From Tetracentron sinense (lineage: Eukaryota; Streptophyta; Magnoliopsida; Trochodendrales; Trochodendraceae), in the NCBI GenBank assembly GCA_015143295.1, contig CM026553.1, positions 2,503,912-2,567,911 on the forward strand: 64,000 nt of DNA, written 5' to 3'. The position numbers were made by a program, and so were the translations under genes. Below are positions 20,590-31,187 of the stretch, one piece after another (position 1 is the stretch's first letter; every line of letters starts with the position of its first letter). The notes under the pieces were generated by a model, which ran no database searches, had not been told where the DNA came from, and saw only the letters and a program-made list of their open reading frames with translations.

Positions 20590-23527
20590 TCATTCAAATA
20601 ATTCTGGGTACTTCGCTTTGGCTTCGGCTTCACGCTCCCATGTAGCTTCTTCCCGAGCATGGTGTTGCCATTGCACAAGAACCAAAGGGATTGTCTTGTT
20701 GCGAAGCACTTGATCTCTTCGAACCAAAATCTGAACCGGCTTTTTAATCAAGGTGAGGTCCTCTCGAATCTCCAACGGTTCCAAGTCTATGACATGCGAA
20801 GGATCCGCAATGTACTTCCGAAGCATAGACATATGGAAAACGTTGTGAACCGCGGCCATGTAAGGCGGAAGAGCTACTCGATAAACAACTTCACCAACCC
20901 GTGTGATAATCTCAAAAGGCCCAACATAACGAGGACTGAGCTTGCCTCGCTTGCCAAATCTCATGATCCCTTTGCTAGGAGATACTTTCACAAAAACTTG
21001 ATCCCCTACTTCAAAATTCCAAGTCCCTACGGCACGTGTCCGCATAACTTTTCTGGCGATCTTGAGCGGCTTTCAATCGATCCCGAATGATCTTAACTGT
21101 GTTTGCAGTTTGCTCAATCAACTCCGGACCAAGTACTTTCCTTTCTCCTACCTCATCCCAATAGAGAGGAGACCTACAACTTCGCCCATACAAGGCCTCA
21201 AATGGTGTCATTTGGATACTTGCCTGATAGCTGTTATTATAGGCGAATTCAACCAAAGGCAAGTGCTCTTCCCAACTGCCTCTGAAATCCAACATACAAG
21301 CCCGAAGCATGTCTTCAATGACTTGGTTCACTCTCTCGGTTTGTCCATCCGTCTGTGGATGAAAAGCGGTGCTGAAATCAAGTCGGGAACCCATAGCCTC
21401 TTGGAAACCTTTCCAAAATCTTGACGTGAATCTTGGATCCCGATCCGACACAATACTGACGGGCACTCCGTGCAACCTCACCACTTCCTTGATGTATAGA
21501 GCGGCCAACTGGCTAGAGTTGAAAGTAGTTCGGTACGGTAGGAAATGAGCGGACTTTGTCAAACGATCCACTACAACCCAAATTGCATCTGAGCCCTTTG
21601 CCGTTTTTGGCAAGCCAACTATGAAATCCATTGATATGTTCTCCCATTTCCATTCGGGAATAGGAAGATAATGCAATAGACCGGCGGGTCGCATGTGTTC
21701 TGCTTTCACCTGTTGGCACACTAAGCACCGTGCCACATATTCTGCAACATCCCTCTTCATATTCCGCCACTAAAAGTGACTCTTGAGGTTCCGGTACATC
21801 TTCGTACCCCCTGGATGCACAGTGTACTTTGCCCGGTGGGCTTCATCCATAATCTCCCTCCGAAGATCTGCATTGGCTGGGACACACAGCCTTCCCTTGA
21901 ATGTGATAGCACCTTGGCTAGTGAGAGAGAAGTCCTCACTACCCTTAGCAACTTCCTTGTCCCGATAAGCCAACAATTCAGCATCCGTGGCTTGGTATTC
22001 TTGGATCAAATCTATAATGTATGGCCGAACCGTGACATTTGCCAAGATAGGACTACGGACAGAGTCATTCACACTAATGTCCAGATTTTCCAAGTCTTCA
22101 AGTAGCTTCCATTCCTGCACCAACATGTGTGCTAATAACCCCGGAGGTCTTCTACTCAAAGCATCAGCCACTACATTTGCTTTACCCGGGTGGTATTGAA
22201 TGGTACAATCATAGTCCTTCAAAAATTTCATCCAACGCCGTTGCCTTAGATTCAATTCCTTTTGGGAAAAGAGGTACTTGAGGCTCTTGTGGTCCGTATA
22301 CACATAGAATTCCACCCCGTATAAGTAATGTCGCCAGATCTTGAGTGCAAACACGACTGCGGTAAGCTCTAAGTCGTGCGTGGGGTAATTCTTCTCATGC
22401 TCCTTCAATTGCCTCGATGCATAGGCAATGACCTTCTTGTGTTGCATAAGCACACATCCAAGTCCAACGTGTGAGGCACCACTGTACACCTCATACCCAA
22501 GAGGTCCGGATGGCACTATAAGGACAGGAGCTGTAGTAAGCCTCTTCTTTAGTTCCGTGAAACTGATCTCACACTTTGTCGCTCCATACAAACTTCGCAT
22601 TCTTCCTTGTCAGGTAAAACCCTCTACGAATCTCCTGTAGTAGCCTGCCAACCCAAAGAAGCTGCGTATCTCCGTAACACTCTTGGGCTTCGCCCAACTC
22701 ATAACTGCTTCGATCTTCTTCGGATCTACCGAGATACCTTCTGTAAAAACAACGTGGCCTAGGAATGCCACCTCTTCCAACCAAAACTCACACTTGCTAA
22801 GTTTGGCGTATAGCTTGTGCTCTCTTAGCATTTCCAAAGCAAGGCGTAGATCGCGTGTGTGATCTTCCCGTGTCTGGGAATAGACCAAAATGTCATCAAC
22901 AAACACAATCACACACCTATCAAGATATGGCCGGAACACTCGGTTCATCAAATCCATAAAGGCTGCCGGCGCGTTCGTGAGACCAAAAGGCATCACCAAG
23001 AACTCGTAGTGCCCATATCGAGTCCTGAAAGCAGTTTTGGGAACATCTTCCACCTTAATCTTCAACTGGTGATAACCCGATCGAAGATCTATCTTCGAGA
23101 AAAATCTCGCTCCCTTCAACTGATCGAACAAGTCATCAATCCTAGGCAAGGGATACCTATTCTTTATAGTGACCTTGTTCAATTGCCGGTAATCGACGCA
23201 CATCCGCATCGAACCATCTTTCTTCTTAACAAACAACACCGAGGCACCCCACGGTGAGACACTTGGTCGAATGAAACCAAGGCCTTGTAATTCCTCCAAC
23301 TGAGTCTTCAACTCTTTGAGTTTAATAGGGGCCATTCTATACGGAGCCCTGAAAATAGGAGCTGTGCCTGGTGCAAGCTCGATCACAAACTCAATCTCCC
23401 TGTCTGGAGGCAATCCTGGCAACTCCTCTGGAAATACATCCTGGAATTCACTCACAACCGGAATAGTCGATGAGTCCTTTACCTCGGGGTTAGCTAAGCT
23501 CAACACCGCAAAACGAGCAATATATCT
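20590..23527 (-). pseudogene. pol: E3 pol: RT, RNase H, integrase, chromodomain-like tail
   Basis: Minus-strand Pol 3' to the CN insertion. [56 protein letters not shown] and catalytic FVDDILVYS (near 22885-22915). RNase [21 protein letters not shown]. Integrase: [14 protein letters not shown]...CLVCQQVKAEH zinc region; [20 protein letters not shown] and VNQVIEDMLRACMLD carry the DDE residues; tail EEATWEREAEAKAKYPELFE. Lesions: frameshift and small deletion near 22600-22620, TAG for Trp at about 21770, one-base insertion at about 21012. It is the least damaged gypsy pol here. Confidence 0.95.
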
Positions 23528-24206
23528 TGAAATTTATCCAGATCAATGATCTCTAAGACCTAGAGGGGGGGTGAATAGGTCTATCTAATAATTTCTAACC
23601 AATTTTAATTTTTCAATTAATATGTTTAAAAATCAATGATTAACTCAATCAGACAATCCACACAAATCAAACACAGACGATTTTTACGTGGAAAACCCTA
23701 ACGGGAAAAAACCACGGGACCTTGTCCAGCAATAAACTTCACTATGAAAAGATATCAAGTACAAGATAAGACCTTACCAAAACAGAAACTATGTTCCTAG
23801 GTATAGACTCTTACTCTTGATTTCCACGAACCAGCAGGTTCGATCTCCGCCTTAGCAGCTTCAGTTCCACACCGACCAAATCTTTTCAAGCAACTTCAAA
23901 TCCACGATCACACACGATCGATCTCCTTCCACGAAGGCTCCGGATCAAACACCGGACACACACACAAGGTGTAGGGTTGTGAATCAATTTAGTAAATTTC
24001 AAACCCTAGAGGGATCTCATACAGATCTGAGATCACACAATGCAAGATCAAAGATTTTAATCTATACTTGCATTCTCTAGGATCTAAGAAAGAGGAGGGA
24101 TCACAAAGATCTAATTAAAAACAATTAGAAAAACCCTAGAAGAGTTTCTCAGACCTCTACTCTTTCAAAAATTATCAAAGACACGAATTAGGTCTCTCAA
24201 AAGTTG

Positions 24207-24214
24207 TTTATATA
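24207..24214 (-). promoter_or_regulatory. CN 3' LTR TATA box
   Basis: TATATAAA on the minus strand, about 45 bp downstream of the palindrome array. The 5' LTR copy, the one that would drive the element, is at 28510-28517. Confidence 0.7.
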
Positions 24215-24259
24215 GGGTTAAAAAAAGAATCCAGAAAAAGAAAAATTCTTTTTACGGGG

Positions 24260-24437
24260 ACCGATCGATCGGTGCTCACAACCGATCGCTCGGTTCACAA
24301 CCGATCGATCGGTTCTAATGACCGATCGCTCGGTCTTAAAACATCTCTCTGGAAATTTTCCCCATACAAATATTTAGTCCAGTCGATAGCCACCGATCGC
24401 TCGGTAGGCCAACGATCGATCGGTCGCAATACCGAGC
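24260..24437 (-). repeat. GATCGATC array in CN 3' LTR, shared with gypsy LTRs
   Basis: Seven motifs of CCGATCG(A/C)TCGG type. The spacer at 24345-24391 matches that of S1 (6631-6677) at about 42 of 47 positions, with the same orientation relative to transcription. The 5' LTR copy is at 28562-28747. One substitution between the two LTRs falls here (CCAACG versus CCACCG). Confidence 0.93.
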
Positions 24438-24760
24438 GATCGGTTGAGACAGAATTTTTGCCAAAATTAATTCATTTTATTTTTATTTGATTCAACTAAG
24501 ATCAAATAACTTTGGTAGGCTTAAATCTATCCTCCTAGGTATTTTTAGAGTTATCTAAGTCAAATCAAACCTAGGTAGGGGTCTCTAAGTCCATTACCTG
24601 TCTAGATCCGGAGTAGAACCTTTTTCTTCTCTTTCTTCTATCTTCTTTAAGCTTTAGCTCTTCTCTTCTTTTCTGACAAGTTGAACATGATTCGAGGACT
24701 CGACTCAACTGACCTATCTAATGATCACGGAATTTGCCAACACCTATTTAGGGATTTACA

Positions 24761-25364
24761 ATCTCCCCCTTTGGCAATTCCGGGACAAAACAAAACTAAT
24801 TCATATACTAGGTTCAAATTTTCCCAATTGATTCAAAAATGGAAAATTGACCTTTACATGACTCAAAAAAAATTACATGACTGTTGACATGTTAACTTGT
24901 CATGATTTACCAAACTTAGAACCTGTTTGCCTGCACATGCTAAATCAAAAACCTGTGAAGCATGGGAAATAACATATAGGATGAAATATGTATAACCATT
25001 CAAAACCATTCACAATCCTATTCCAAACCATTCACAATCCATAACAGGTTAGTATTCCAAAAGAACCATTCATCATCCATAACACAATCTATAACCATTC
25101 ATCATCCAATCATCCATAACTCATCCATAACATATTCTCCCCCTTTTTGGCTCGAAATGCCAAAGGTGGATTAGAAAATAAAATCATAAACCATTGAAAG
25201 GAGATGAGATAGAAAGTAAGGAGCATAAACCATTCAAATATATATATCCATAACAAGTCATAATAACCAAGAAGGGTTGTACTAAGTACAACCAATTCAA
25301 AGTACATCAAAATGGGAAACAAAGTCTGTCACTCGACAAAAAAAAAAACTTCTATCACGAACCA
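24761..25364 (-). promoter_or_regulatory. CN polypurine tract and 3' untranslated region
   Basis: ATCTCCCCCTTTGGCAATTC adjoins the LTR (minus strand GCCAAAGGGGGAGAT). A second, similar tract, CTCCCCCTTTTTGGC, lies at 25137-25151. Between and around them are AT-rich repeats of AACCATTCATCATCCATAAC. No gene seen. Confidence 0.8.
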
Positions 25365-26170
25365 TCACTCTTGCTCATCATCAGAAGTGAGCTGTGACTC
25401 ATAGTAAGTTCGAAAATCTCGAACATCTCTCTGTACTCCAAGCACTGCTGCATCGAGAGATCCAAGTCGACCACGAACCTCTGTAGTAAACTCCTCGTAT
25501 GAAGAAATATGAGTCCTGAGATCCATCTGCATCTCTCTCATCATCCTCCCAAGATCGTCCATAGTGGTAGGAGGAGGACGAGATGACCCAGCACCAACTT
25601 CTGCTCCCTCCTCTGTATCTCGAACTGAGGCATGTGAAAAACTCTGAGCTAGGGTCTTTTTGGTGATTGGACCCTTAGGAACTCGAGTTGGAACACCAGG
25701 AGGAGCGATAACTCCTTGAGAACCAAGAAGTTTAGTGATGAGTGAACCAAATGGTAGGGCTCCAACTGCTGTATTAGTTTGATGGGCTTGGATCATCAAG
25801 TCAATGATGTGAGCGGCAAGATCAATATCACGCCCACGTAGAAGACTAAACAAAAATCTAGCTCTTTTTCCCTAAGGATAGGCACGGACTGGGATAAAAC
25901 CCTTTGGATGGATATTTGCACTCATAACAAGGTTTACTAGTCTAGCATCCTTAGTGAGTTTCGCCACTTCAATAAGAGACCCAACCCAAAACGAAGGAGT
26001 ACCACTTAGAAAGGTAACTACATGTTCCATGGAGTCTTTATCCTCATCAGTTTTATAATTATAAGGATAATATGCATTTGGAACTCTAGGACATCCAAGG
26101 AATTTAGAAACCAAATCAGCATTTATGATAACAGATTGTTCTAATGCTCGAGATTTGAATGACCATTTTT
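25365..26170 (-). pseudogene. Plant transposon-protein domain ORF of CN, one stop
   Basis: Minus-strand frame from about SLEKKWSFKSRALEQSVI through FLGCPRVPNAYYPYNYKTDE, SGTPSFWVGSLIEVAK and MSANIHPKGF, a TAG at about 25872, then LLRGRDIDLAAHIIDLMI, ALPFGSLITKLLGSQGV and a C-terminal tail with two predicted coiled-coil stretches and an acidic end (TSDDEQE). The layout fits the plant family annotated as putative plant transposon protein (Transposase_32-like), which has no known activity. A single stop in otherwise good sequence suggests recent loss or readthrough. Confidence 0.6.
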
Positions 26171-26173
26171 TCT

Positions 26174-26409
26174 CTAGACTTCGTCAAGAGTATAGACCTT
26201 CTGAATCAAGTCAGTCTTGTCTTTAAGGGTAATTTGGTGTTCTTTTTCAAGAAATTTCACCTTATCAACAAGAGAGACTTTAAAAGTTTCCAGCTCCATT
26301 TGCAGAGTTTTTAACTCTTCAATTTCTTTCATGGAAGTGTCTCTTTCATTTTCTAATTTTCTGACCACATTAGTCAATGAGACATTCTCTTCCAAAAGAC
26401 ATTGAACTT
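26174..26409 (-). pseudogene. CN gag C-terminal coiled coil, frameshifted from gag
   Basis: Heptad-rich frame: ENVSLTNVVRKLENERDTSM, KEIEELKTLQMELETFKVSL, KVKFLEKEHQITLKDKTDLI. It continues the coiled coil at the end of the preceding frame after a one-base shift near 26405. A long coiled-coil tail is common in this kind of copia-related Gag. Confidence 0.65.
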
Positions 26410-27769
26410 TTATAACAAATGCTCTTTTTCATTTTCCAACTGACTAACTAGTGCACTCTTCTCTTCTGCTACTAGTTTACAGATATCTCTTTCATTTTGA
26501 ATGAATTTGAGTTTTTTGCTCAAAGAGATTTTTGTTTTAGTCAGTTTTAAACTTTCAGCATACAACTTATCATAAGTTGTTTTCAAATCTTCATCACTTT
26601 CAGAGTCAGTTTGACTCTTCTGTAAGTCATCACTTGACTCAGTATGAATACTTTCATCACTTCTATCCTTTTCATCAACCGCAGAGGTAGTCTCAAGAAT
26701 CCCAGATAGGGAAACAGTGAAAGCCGTATGATTTCTAGTATCTTCATTTGAAGAGGAACTGTCCGATTCTTCATTCTCGGAATCACTGTCATCCCAACAG
26801 GCATTCATCACCTTGCCCTTACTCTTCTTCTTGTTAGGACAGTTAGGTGAAATATGACCGAAGCCATGGCATTCATAACATTGAACACCTTGGGATTTCT
26901 TGTCGCCACTTTTGGAATTTTTCTTGTTTTCCCAGGGCTTAGACTTTGACTTATCAAAAGATTTTCCTCCCTGTTTGGGATTAAACCTCTTTTTCGTTCT
27001 AAAAAATTTTCGAAATTTTTTAACGAAAAGAGCCATTTCTTCCTCATTCATTTCTCCATCACTGTCATCCTCATCCAAAGTTCCTTGATGGTTTTCAAGG
27101 CTAAAGATTTATTCTTCTGGATGGACGTAGATTGAGTTCATAGGTTTGGAGTGATCCAACCAATTCCTCAATCTTCAGAGAGTCAACATTTTTACTCTCT
27201 TCGATTGCAGTGACTTTGGGTTGAAATCTCTCTGGGAGAGATCTAAGGACTTTTCTAACTATTTTGGACTCAGATATTTTCTCACCTAAATTGAAACTAG
27301 CGTTGACAATGTCACTAAGTTTTGCATAGAATTCATCAAAAGTGTCATTGTCGTCCATGTTTAAATGTTCAAATTTGGTGGTTAACATTTGGAGTTTTGA
27401 GATTTTAACAGTGGTAGTACCCTCATGGGTAATTTCTAGAATGTCCCAAGCCTCCTTTGCTGTTTCACATGAAGAAATTCGTCTGAATTCCTCAGCAGTG
27501 ACTGCAGTAAAGATAGCATTGAGACCTTTAGTGTTCCATCCACTTGAATCAAGCTCTTCTCTGGTCCATTCATCAGAATATTTGACGACAGTCAAATCAC
27601 CTACAGTTTTTACGGGCGTAGTCCACCCATTCTGTATAGACATCCAAATTCTCTCGTCAATTGATTTGAGAAAGGCTCTCATTCTGGCTTTCCAGTATGC
27701 ATAATTATTTCCATCAAAAAGTGGGGGACGAGAGACGGATCCTCCTTCTCTTAGAGTACTCATGATCAC
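26410..27769 (-). pseudogene. gag: CN gag (copia type) with CCHC knuckle, one frameshift
   Basis: Starts MIMSTLREGGSVSRPPLFDG; capsid region with YWKARMRAFLKSIDERIW, EAWDILEITHEGTTTVK and LPERFQPKVTAIEESK is the UBN2/DUF4219-type copia Gag. A one-base loss near 27110 shifts the frame. It resumes at DEDDSDGEMNEEEMALFVKK, a lysine-rich stretch, the zinc knuckle CYECHGFGHISPNC (near 26840-26880), an acidic serine-rich region and a coiled coil. Gag would package element RNA. No protease follows. Confidence 0.88.
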
Positions 27770-27816
27770 GGATAATACAGGATCACACTTAAGGGATTAG
27801 CCTTATCAGTGAACTA

Positions 27817-27828
27817 GCTCTGATACCA
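27817..27828 (-). promoter_or_regulatory. CN primer-binding site
   Basis: Minus strand TGGTATCAGAGC, initiator-Met type, two bases from the end of the 5' LTR. Confidence 0.9.
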
Positions 27829-27830
27829 AT

Positions 27831-29062
27831 TGAAATTTATCCAGATCAATGATCTCTAAGACCTAGAGGGGGGGTGAATAGGTCTATCTAATAATTTCTA
27901 ACCAATTTTAATTTTTCAATTAATATGTTTAAAAATCAATGATTAACTCAATCAGACAATCCACACAAATCAAACACAGACGATTTTTACGTGGAAAACC
28001 CTAACGGGAAAAAACCACGGGACCTTGTCCAGCAATAAACTTCACTATGAAAAGATATCAAGTACAAGATAAGACCTTACCAAAACAGAAACTATGTTCC
28101 TAGGTATAGACTCTTACTCTTGATTTCCACGAACCAGCAGGTTCGATCTCCGCCTTAGCAGCTTCAGTTCCACACCGACCAAATCTTTTCAAGCAACTTC
28201 AAATCCACGATCACACACGATCGATCTCCTTCCACGAAGGCTCCGGATCAAACACCGGACACACACACAAGGTGTAGGGTTGTGAATCAATTTAGTAAAT
28301 TTCAAACCCTAGAGGGATCTCATACAGATCTGAGATCACACAATGCAAGATCAAAGATTTTAATCTATACTTGCATTCTCTAGGATCTAAGAAAGAGGAG
28401 GGATCACAAAGATCTAATTAAAAACAATTAGAAAAACCCTAGAAGAGTTTCTCAGACCTCTACTCTTTCAAAAATTATCAAAGACACGAATTAGGTCTCT
28501 CAAAAGTTGTTTATATAGGGTTAAAAAAAGAATCCAGAAAAAGAAAATTCTTTTTACGGGGACCGATCGATCGGTGCTCACAACCGATCGCTCGGTTCAC
28601 AACCGATCGATCGGTTCTAATGACCGATCGCTCGGTCTTAAAACATCTCTCTGGAAATTTTCCCCATACAAATATTTAGTCCAGTCGATAGCCACCGATC
28701 GCTCGGTAGGCCACCGATCGATCGGTCGCAATACCGAGCGATCGGTTGAGACAGAATTTTTGCCAAAATTAATTCATTTTATTTTTATTTGATTCAACTA
28801 AGATCAAATAACTTTGGTAGGCTTAAATCTATCCTCCTAGGTATTTTTAGAGTTATCTAAGTCAAATCAAACCTAGGTAGGGGTCTCTAAGTCCATTACC
28901 TGTCTAGATCCGGAGTAGAACCTTTTTCTTCTCTTTCTTCTATCTTCTTTAAGCTTTAGCTCTTCTCTTCTTTTCTGACAAGTTGAACATGATTCGAGGA
29001 CTCGACTCAACTGACCTATCTAATGATCACGGAATTTGCCAACACCTATTTAGGGATTTACA
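27831..29062 (-). mobile_element. CN 5' LTR
   Basis: 1232 bp, nearly identical to the 3' LTR. TATATAAA at 28510-28517 and the palindrome array at 28562-28747 form the element's promoter. Confidence 0.95.
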
Positions 29063-29067
29063 TATCT

Positions 29068-29432
29068 ACTTTTCAACCCGCGAAAGTGGAATGGTTTTCC
29101 TTCTACTGGCTTGAAGAGTACCATTTTCTCAAAGCAAGCTACATGCCCATGATGTGCTGCTAACCAATCCATTCCCAATATAACATCAAAGTCTTGGAAT
29201 CCAAGGACGATGAGATCAACCGCCAACTCGTGGCTTCCAACTTGGACCACGCTATTTCTATACACTTTATCTGCCAATACTGTTTTGCCGAGAGGAGTCG
29301 AAATGGCTAACTCCGGTTCTAGCTGACTTGGCTCTACAGAAAAGCCTTCTGAAAAACTCGGCGAGACAAACGAATGAGTAGACCCAGTATCAATCAACAC
29401 TCGAGCCAAACACTCATTGACTAGTAGGGTTC
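29068..29432 (-). pseudogene. pol: E3 protease (5' end of pol), cut by CN
   Basis: Minus-strand aspartic protease of E3: [19 protein letters not shown] with the catalytic Asp-Thr-Gly, then LADKVYRNSVVQVGSHELAV and [20 protein letters not shown]. It is uninterrupted up to the CN insertion, where the reading frame would continue at 23527. The exon start follows the predicted acceptor at 29433. Confidence 0.93.
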
Positions 29433-29577
29433 CTGAAATTTTAGCTAGCTAAGTCAATTCATGCATCAACAACGTATACATATAGGTATTTATATATATA
29501 ACATGCCATATACGTACACAAAGAATAATTCATAATAATTTAATTTACGGGTAATTAAATAAATTACAACTGCGTAC
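29433..29577 (-). other. Predicted phase-1 intron between gag and protease, E3
   Basis: 145 bp on the minus strand, CAAG|GTACGC to ATTTCAG|GA, strongly AT-rich with TATATATA. Splicing joins gag to protease through a glycine codon, exactly as in E1 and E5. Confidence 0.65.
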
Positions 29578-30826
29578 CTTGCACTACATCGTCAGATGCA
29601 AGTGCATCACCCTCTGTCAAGGCAAAAACTCGCCCCTGTTTCGCCTGGCGAGACTCAGGTGTAGACCAGGTAGTCTGAGATAACGCCTGATATGATCCTG
29701 CTGGGCGTGCTGGTGGCCTAATCCCCTGAGACTGGCCTGGTAAATGCCGGCTAAGGCAATCCCTGATCATGTGGCCCTGGCGACCGCAATGATAACATCC
29801 ACCAGATACTCTTCGGCAATCTCCTGCCGGATGCCTTTTGCCGCATGAAGTGCAGACCTCATATGAGTAGGCCGGAGGGGCCGAAGGTGGTGCATACCTC
29901 GCTACCTGAGGTGCAACTGGTCTTGGGGCTGGAAGAGCCTGAGGTCGAGGTGCCTATGGCACGTACTGCCGTGGGGCTGGAGGCGCACAAGTCGGCCTCA
30001 TCTGTGGTGCTGGCCATGTATACTGATAAGGGCCGGTACGAGCTCGCCTCTCTGGAGGTGCTGAACTACTGGCTTGGCCTCTTGCCAACTCTCTCTTAAT
30101 AGACACCGCTTCAGAATTGGCCTCGACCAATAAGGCCTTGTCTACCACTTCAGGGTAGGTAGCATGCCTGAAAACAGAAACCTTCTCCATAATAACATCC
30201 TTGAGCCCTTGCTCAAATCTTCTCGCCTTCATTGCCTCAGTAGTAACCATATGAGGCGCAAATCTCGACAACTCCGAGAACTTGGCCTCATAAGCGGCCA
30301 CAGACATCGAACCTTGCTCAAGGTTGATAAATTCTCTCTCTTTCTTTTCCCGAGCTCCAACCGGGAAATACTTCTTATAGAACGTGTCCTTAAACTCCTC
30401 CCAAGTCCACGGTTGACCTTGCATGGTCAAGTCCCGTGTCCTTAATGCGGACAACCACCAATGGTGGGCTTCGCTCTCTAGCATGAAAACTGCCCATGCT
30501 ACTCTATCCTCCTCTGTAGGCGAGAGGACCGCAAAGATCTTCTCCATCTGGAGGATCCATGCCTCCGCAGCAAGAGGGTCCACACTCCCCTGGAATGGTG
30601 GAGGCCTCAATCTCCTGAATGCCTCAACTCCAGCTGTACGATGTACTGGAGCTGCGGGCAGTGGAGTAGGTGCCGCCGATGATGGTATAGCCTGCCGAGC
30701 CGCCAGTGTGGCAAGTGTCTCAGCAATGGAGCCTAAGACCTGAGAGAGGTCCGACTGCTCATCCTCATCCCGTGAAGAAGAGGAAGCTCTGGTATGTGGC
30801 CCACGACCCCGTGTGTTCCGTCTCAT
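29578..30826 (-). pseudogene. gag: E3 gag, one in-frame stop
   Basis: Starts MRRNTRGRGPHTRASSSSRD; capsid region SVDPLAAEAWILQMEKIFAV, AHHWWLSALRTRDLTMQGQP, YEAKFSELSRFAPHMVTTEA; proline-rich linker; zinc-knuckle region CTSCGKRHPAGDC...CYHCGRQGHMIRDC, the second part a full CCHC. A single TAG (about 29954) replaces a Gln codon in the linker. The ATG follows TTCTCAG|GA, a candidate splice acceptor. Confidence 0.93.
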
Positions 30827-31187
30827 GACTAAAGTCCTGAGAATAATAACACCACACGAGTCTTCTTGAAACCACAATTTATCTCGGTGCCCTTTCACAA
30901 TAATTCAACTTGTAAAAATTTTATAGTACTAGTATACATTACATCAAGTCATCAGAGTATATCATAATATTATACTTATACTTTGGTGTTCTAGCGTCCC
31001 TAGGACCCGTACTTGGTTAAAGCAACCTTTTTAGACTAAGACTAAAGTTTAGTCTTACACTTGGAACCAGACTCGCTCCCGACTTACTTCCATCCTAACT
31101 TTTTTCCTAACATATGCTCTTGTCAAGCCGTGGTATTCGATTCTAAGTGACCCTAAAGACCTAAAGCCTAAGCTCTGATACCACTTC
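30827..31187 (-). promoter_or_regulatory. E3 leader and primer-binding site (31171-31183)
   Basis: Minus strand TGGTATCAGAGCT is the initiator-Met primer site, four bases from the 5' LTR. The rest is leader without a gene; ATTCTCAG|GAC at its end is a candidate acceptor before gag. Confidence 0.88.

Larger units (their letters stand above)
23528..24760 (-). mobile_element. CN 3' LTR
   Basis: Minus strand TGTAAATCCCTAAATAGG to GGATAAATTTCA. It holds a palindrome array, a TATA box (TATATAAA at 24207-24214) and a leader with AACCCTAG-rich stretches. It lacks the H1, acidic ORF and H2 cassette of the gypsy LTRs. Confidence 0.95.
23528..29062 (-). mobile_element. CN: non-autonomous copia-type element, TSD tatct
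   Basis: 5535 bp, inserted in E3 pol with a perfect tatct duplication (23523-23527 and 29063-29067). The LTRs are 1233 and 1232 bp and by eye differ only by one substitution (in the palindrome array) and one A in a homopolymer, so the insertion is recent. The internal 3.07 kb has a copia-type gag, a coiled-coil region and a plant transposon-protein domain, and no protease, integrase, RT or RNase H. This fits the class called terminal-repeat retrotransposons with GAG; an autonomous partner must have supplied the enzymes. Confidence 0.93.

Noticed and set aside
21062..22199. Forward frames opposite E3 pol
   Set aside because: Antisense shadows of the RT, RNase H and integrase frame.
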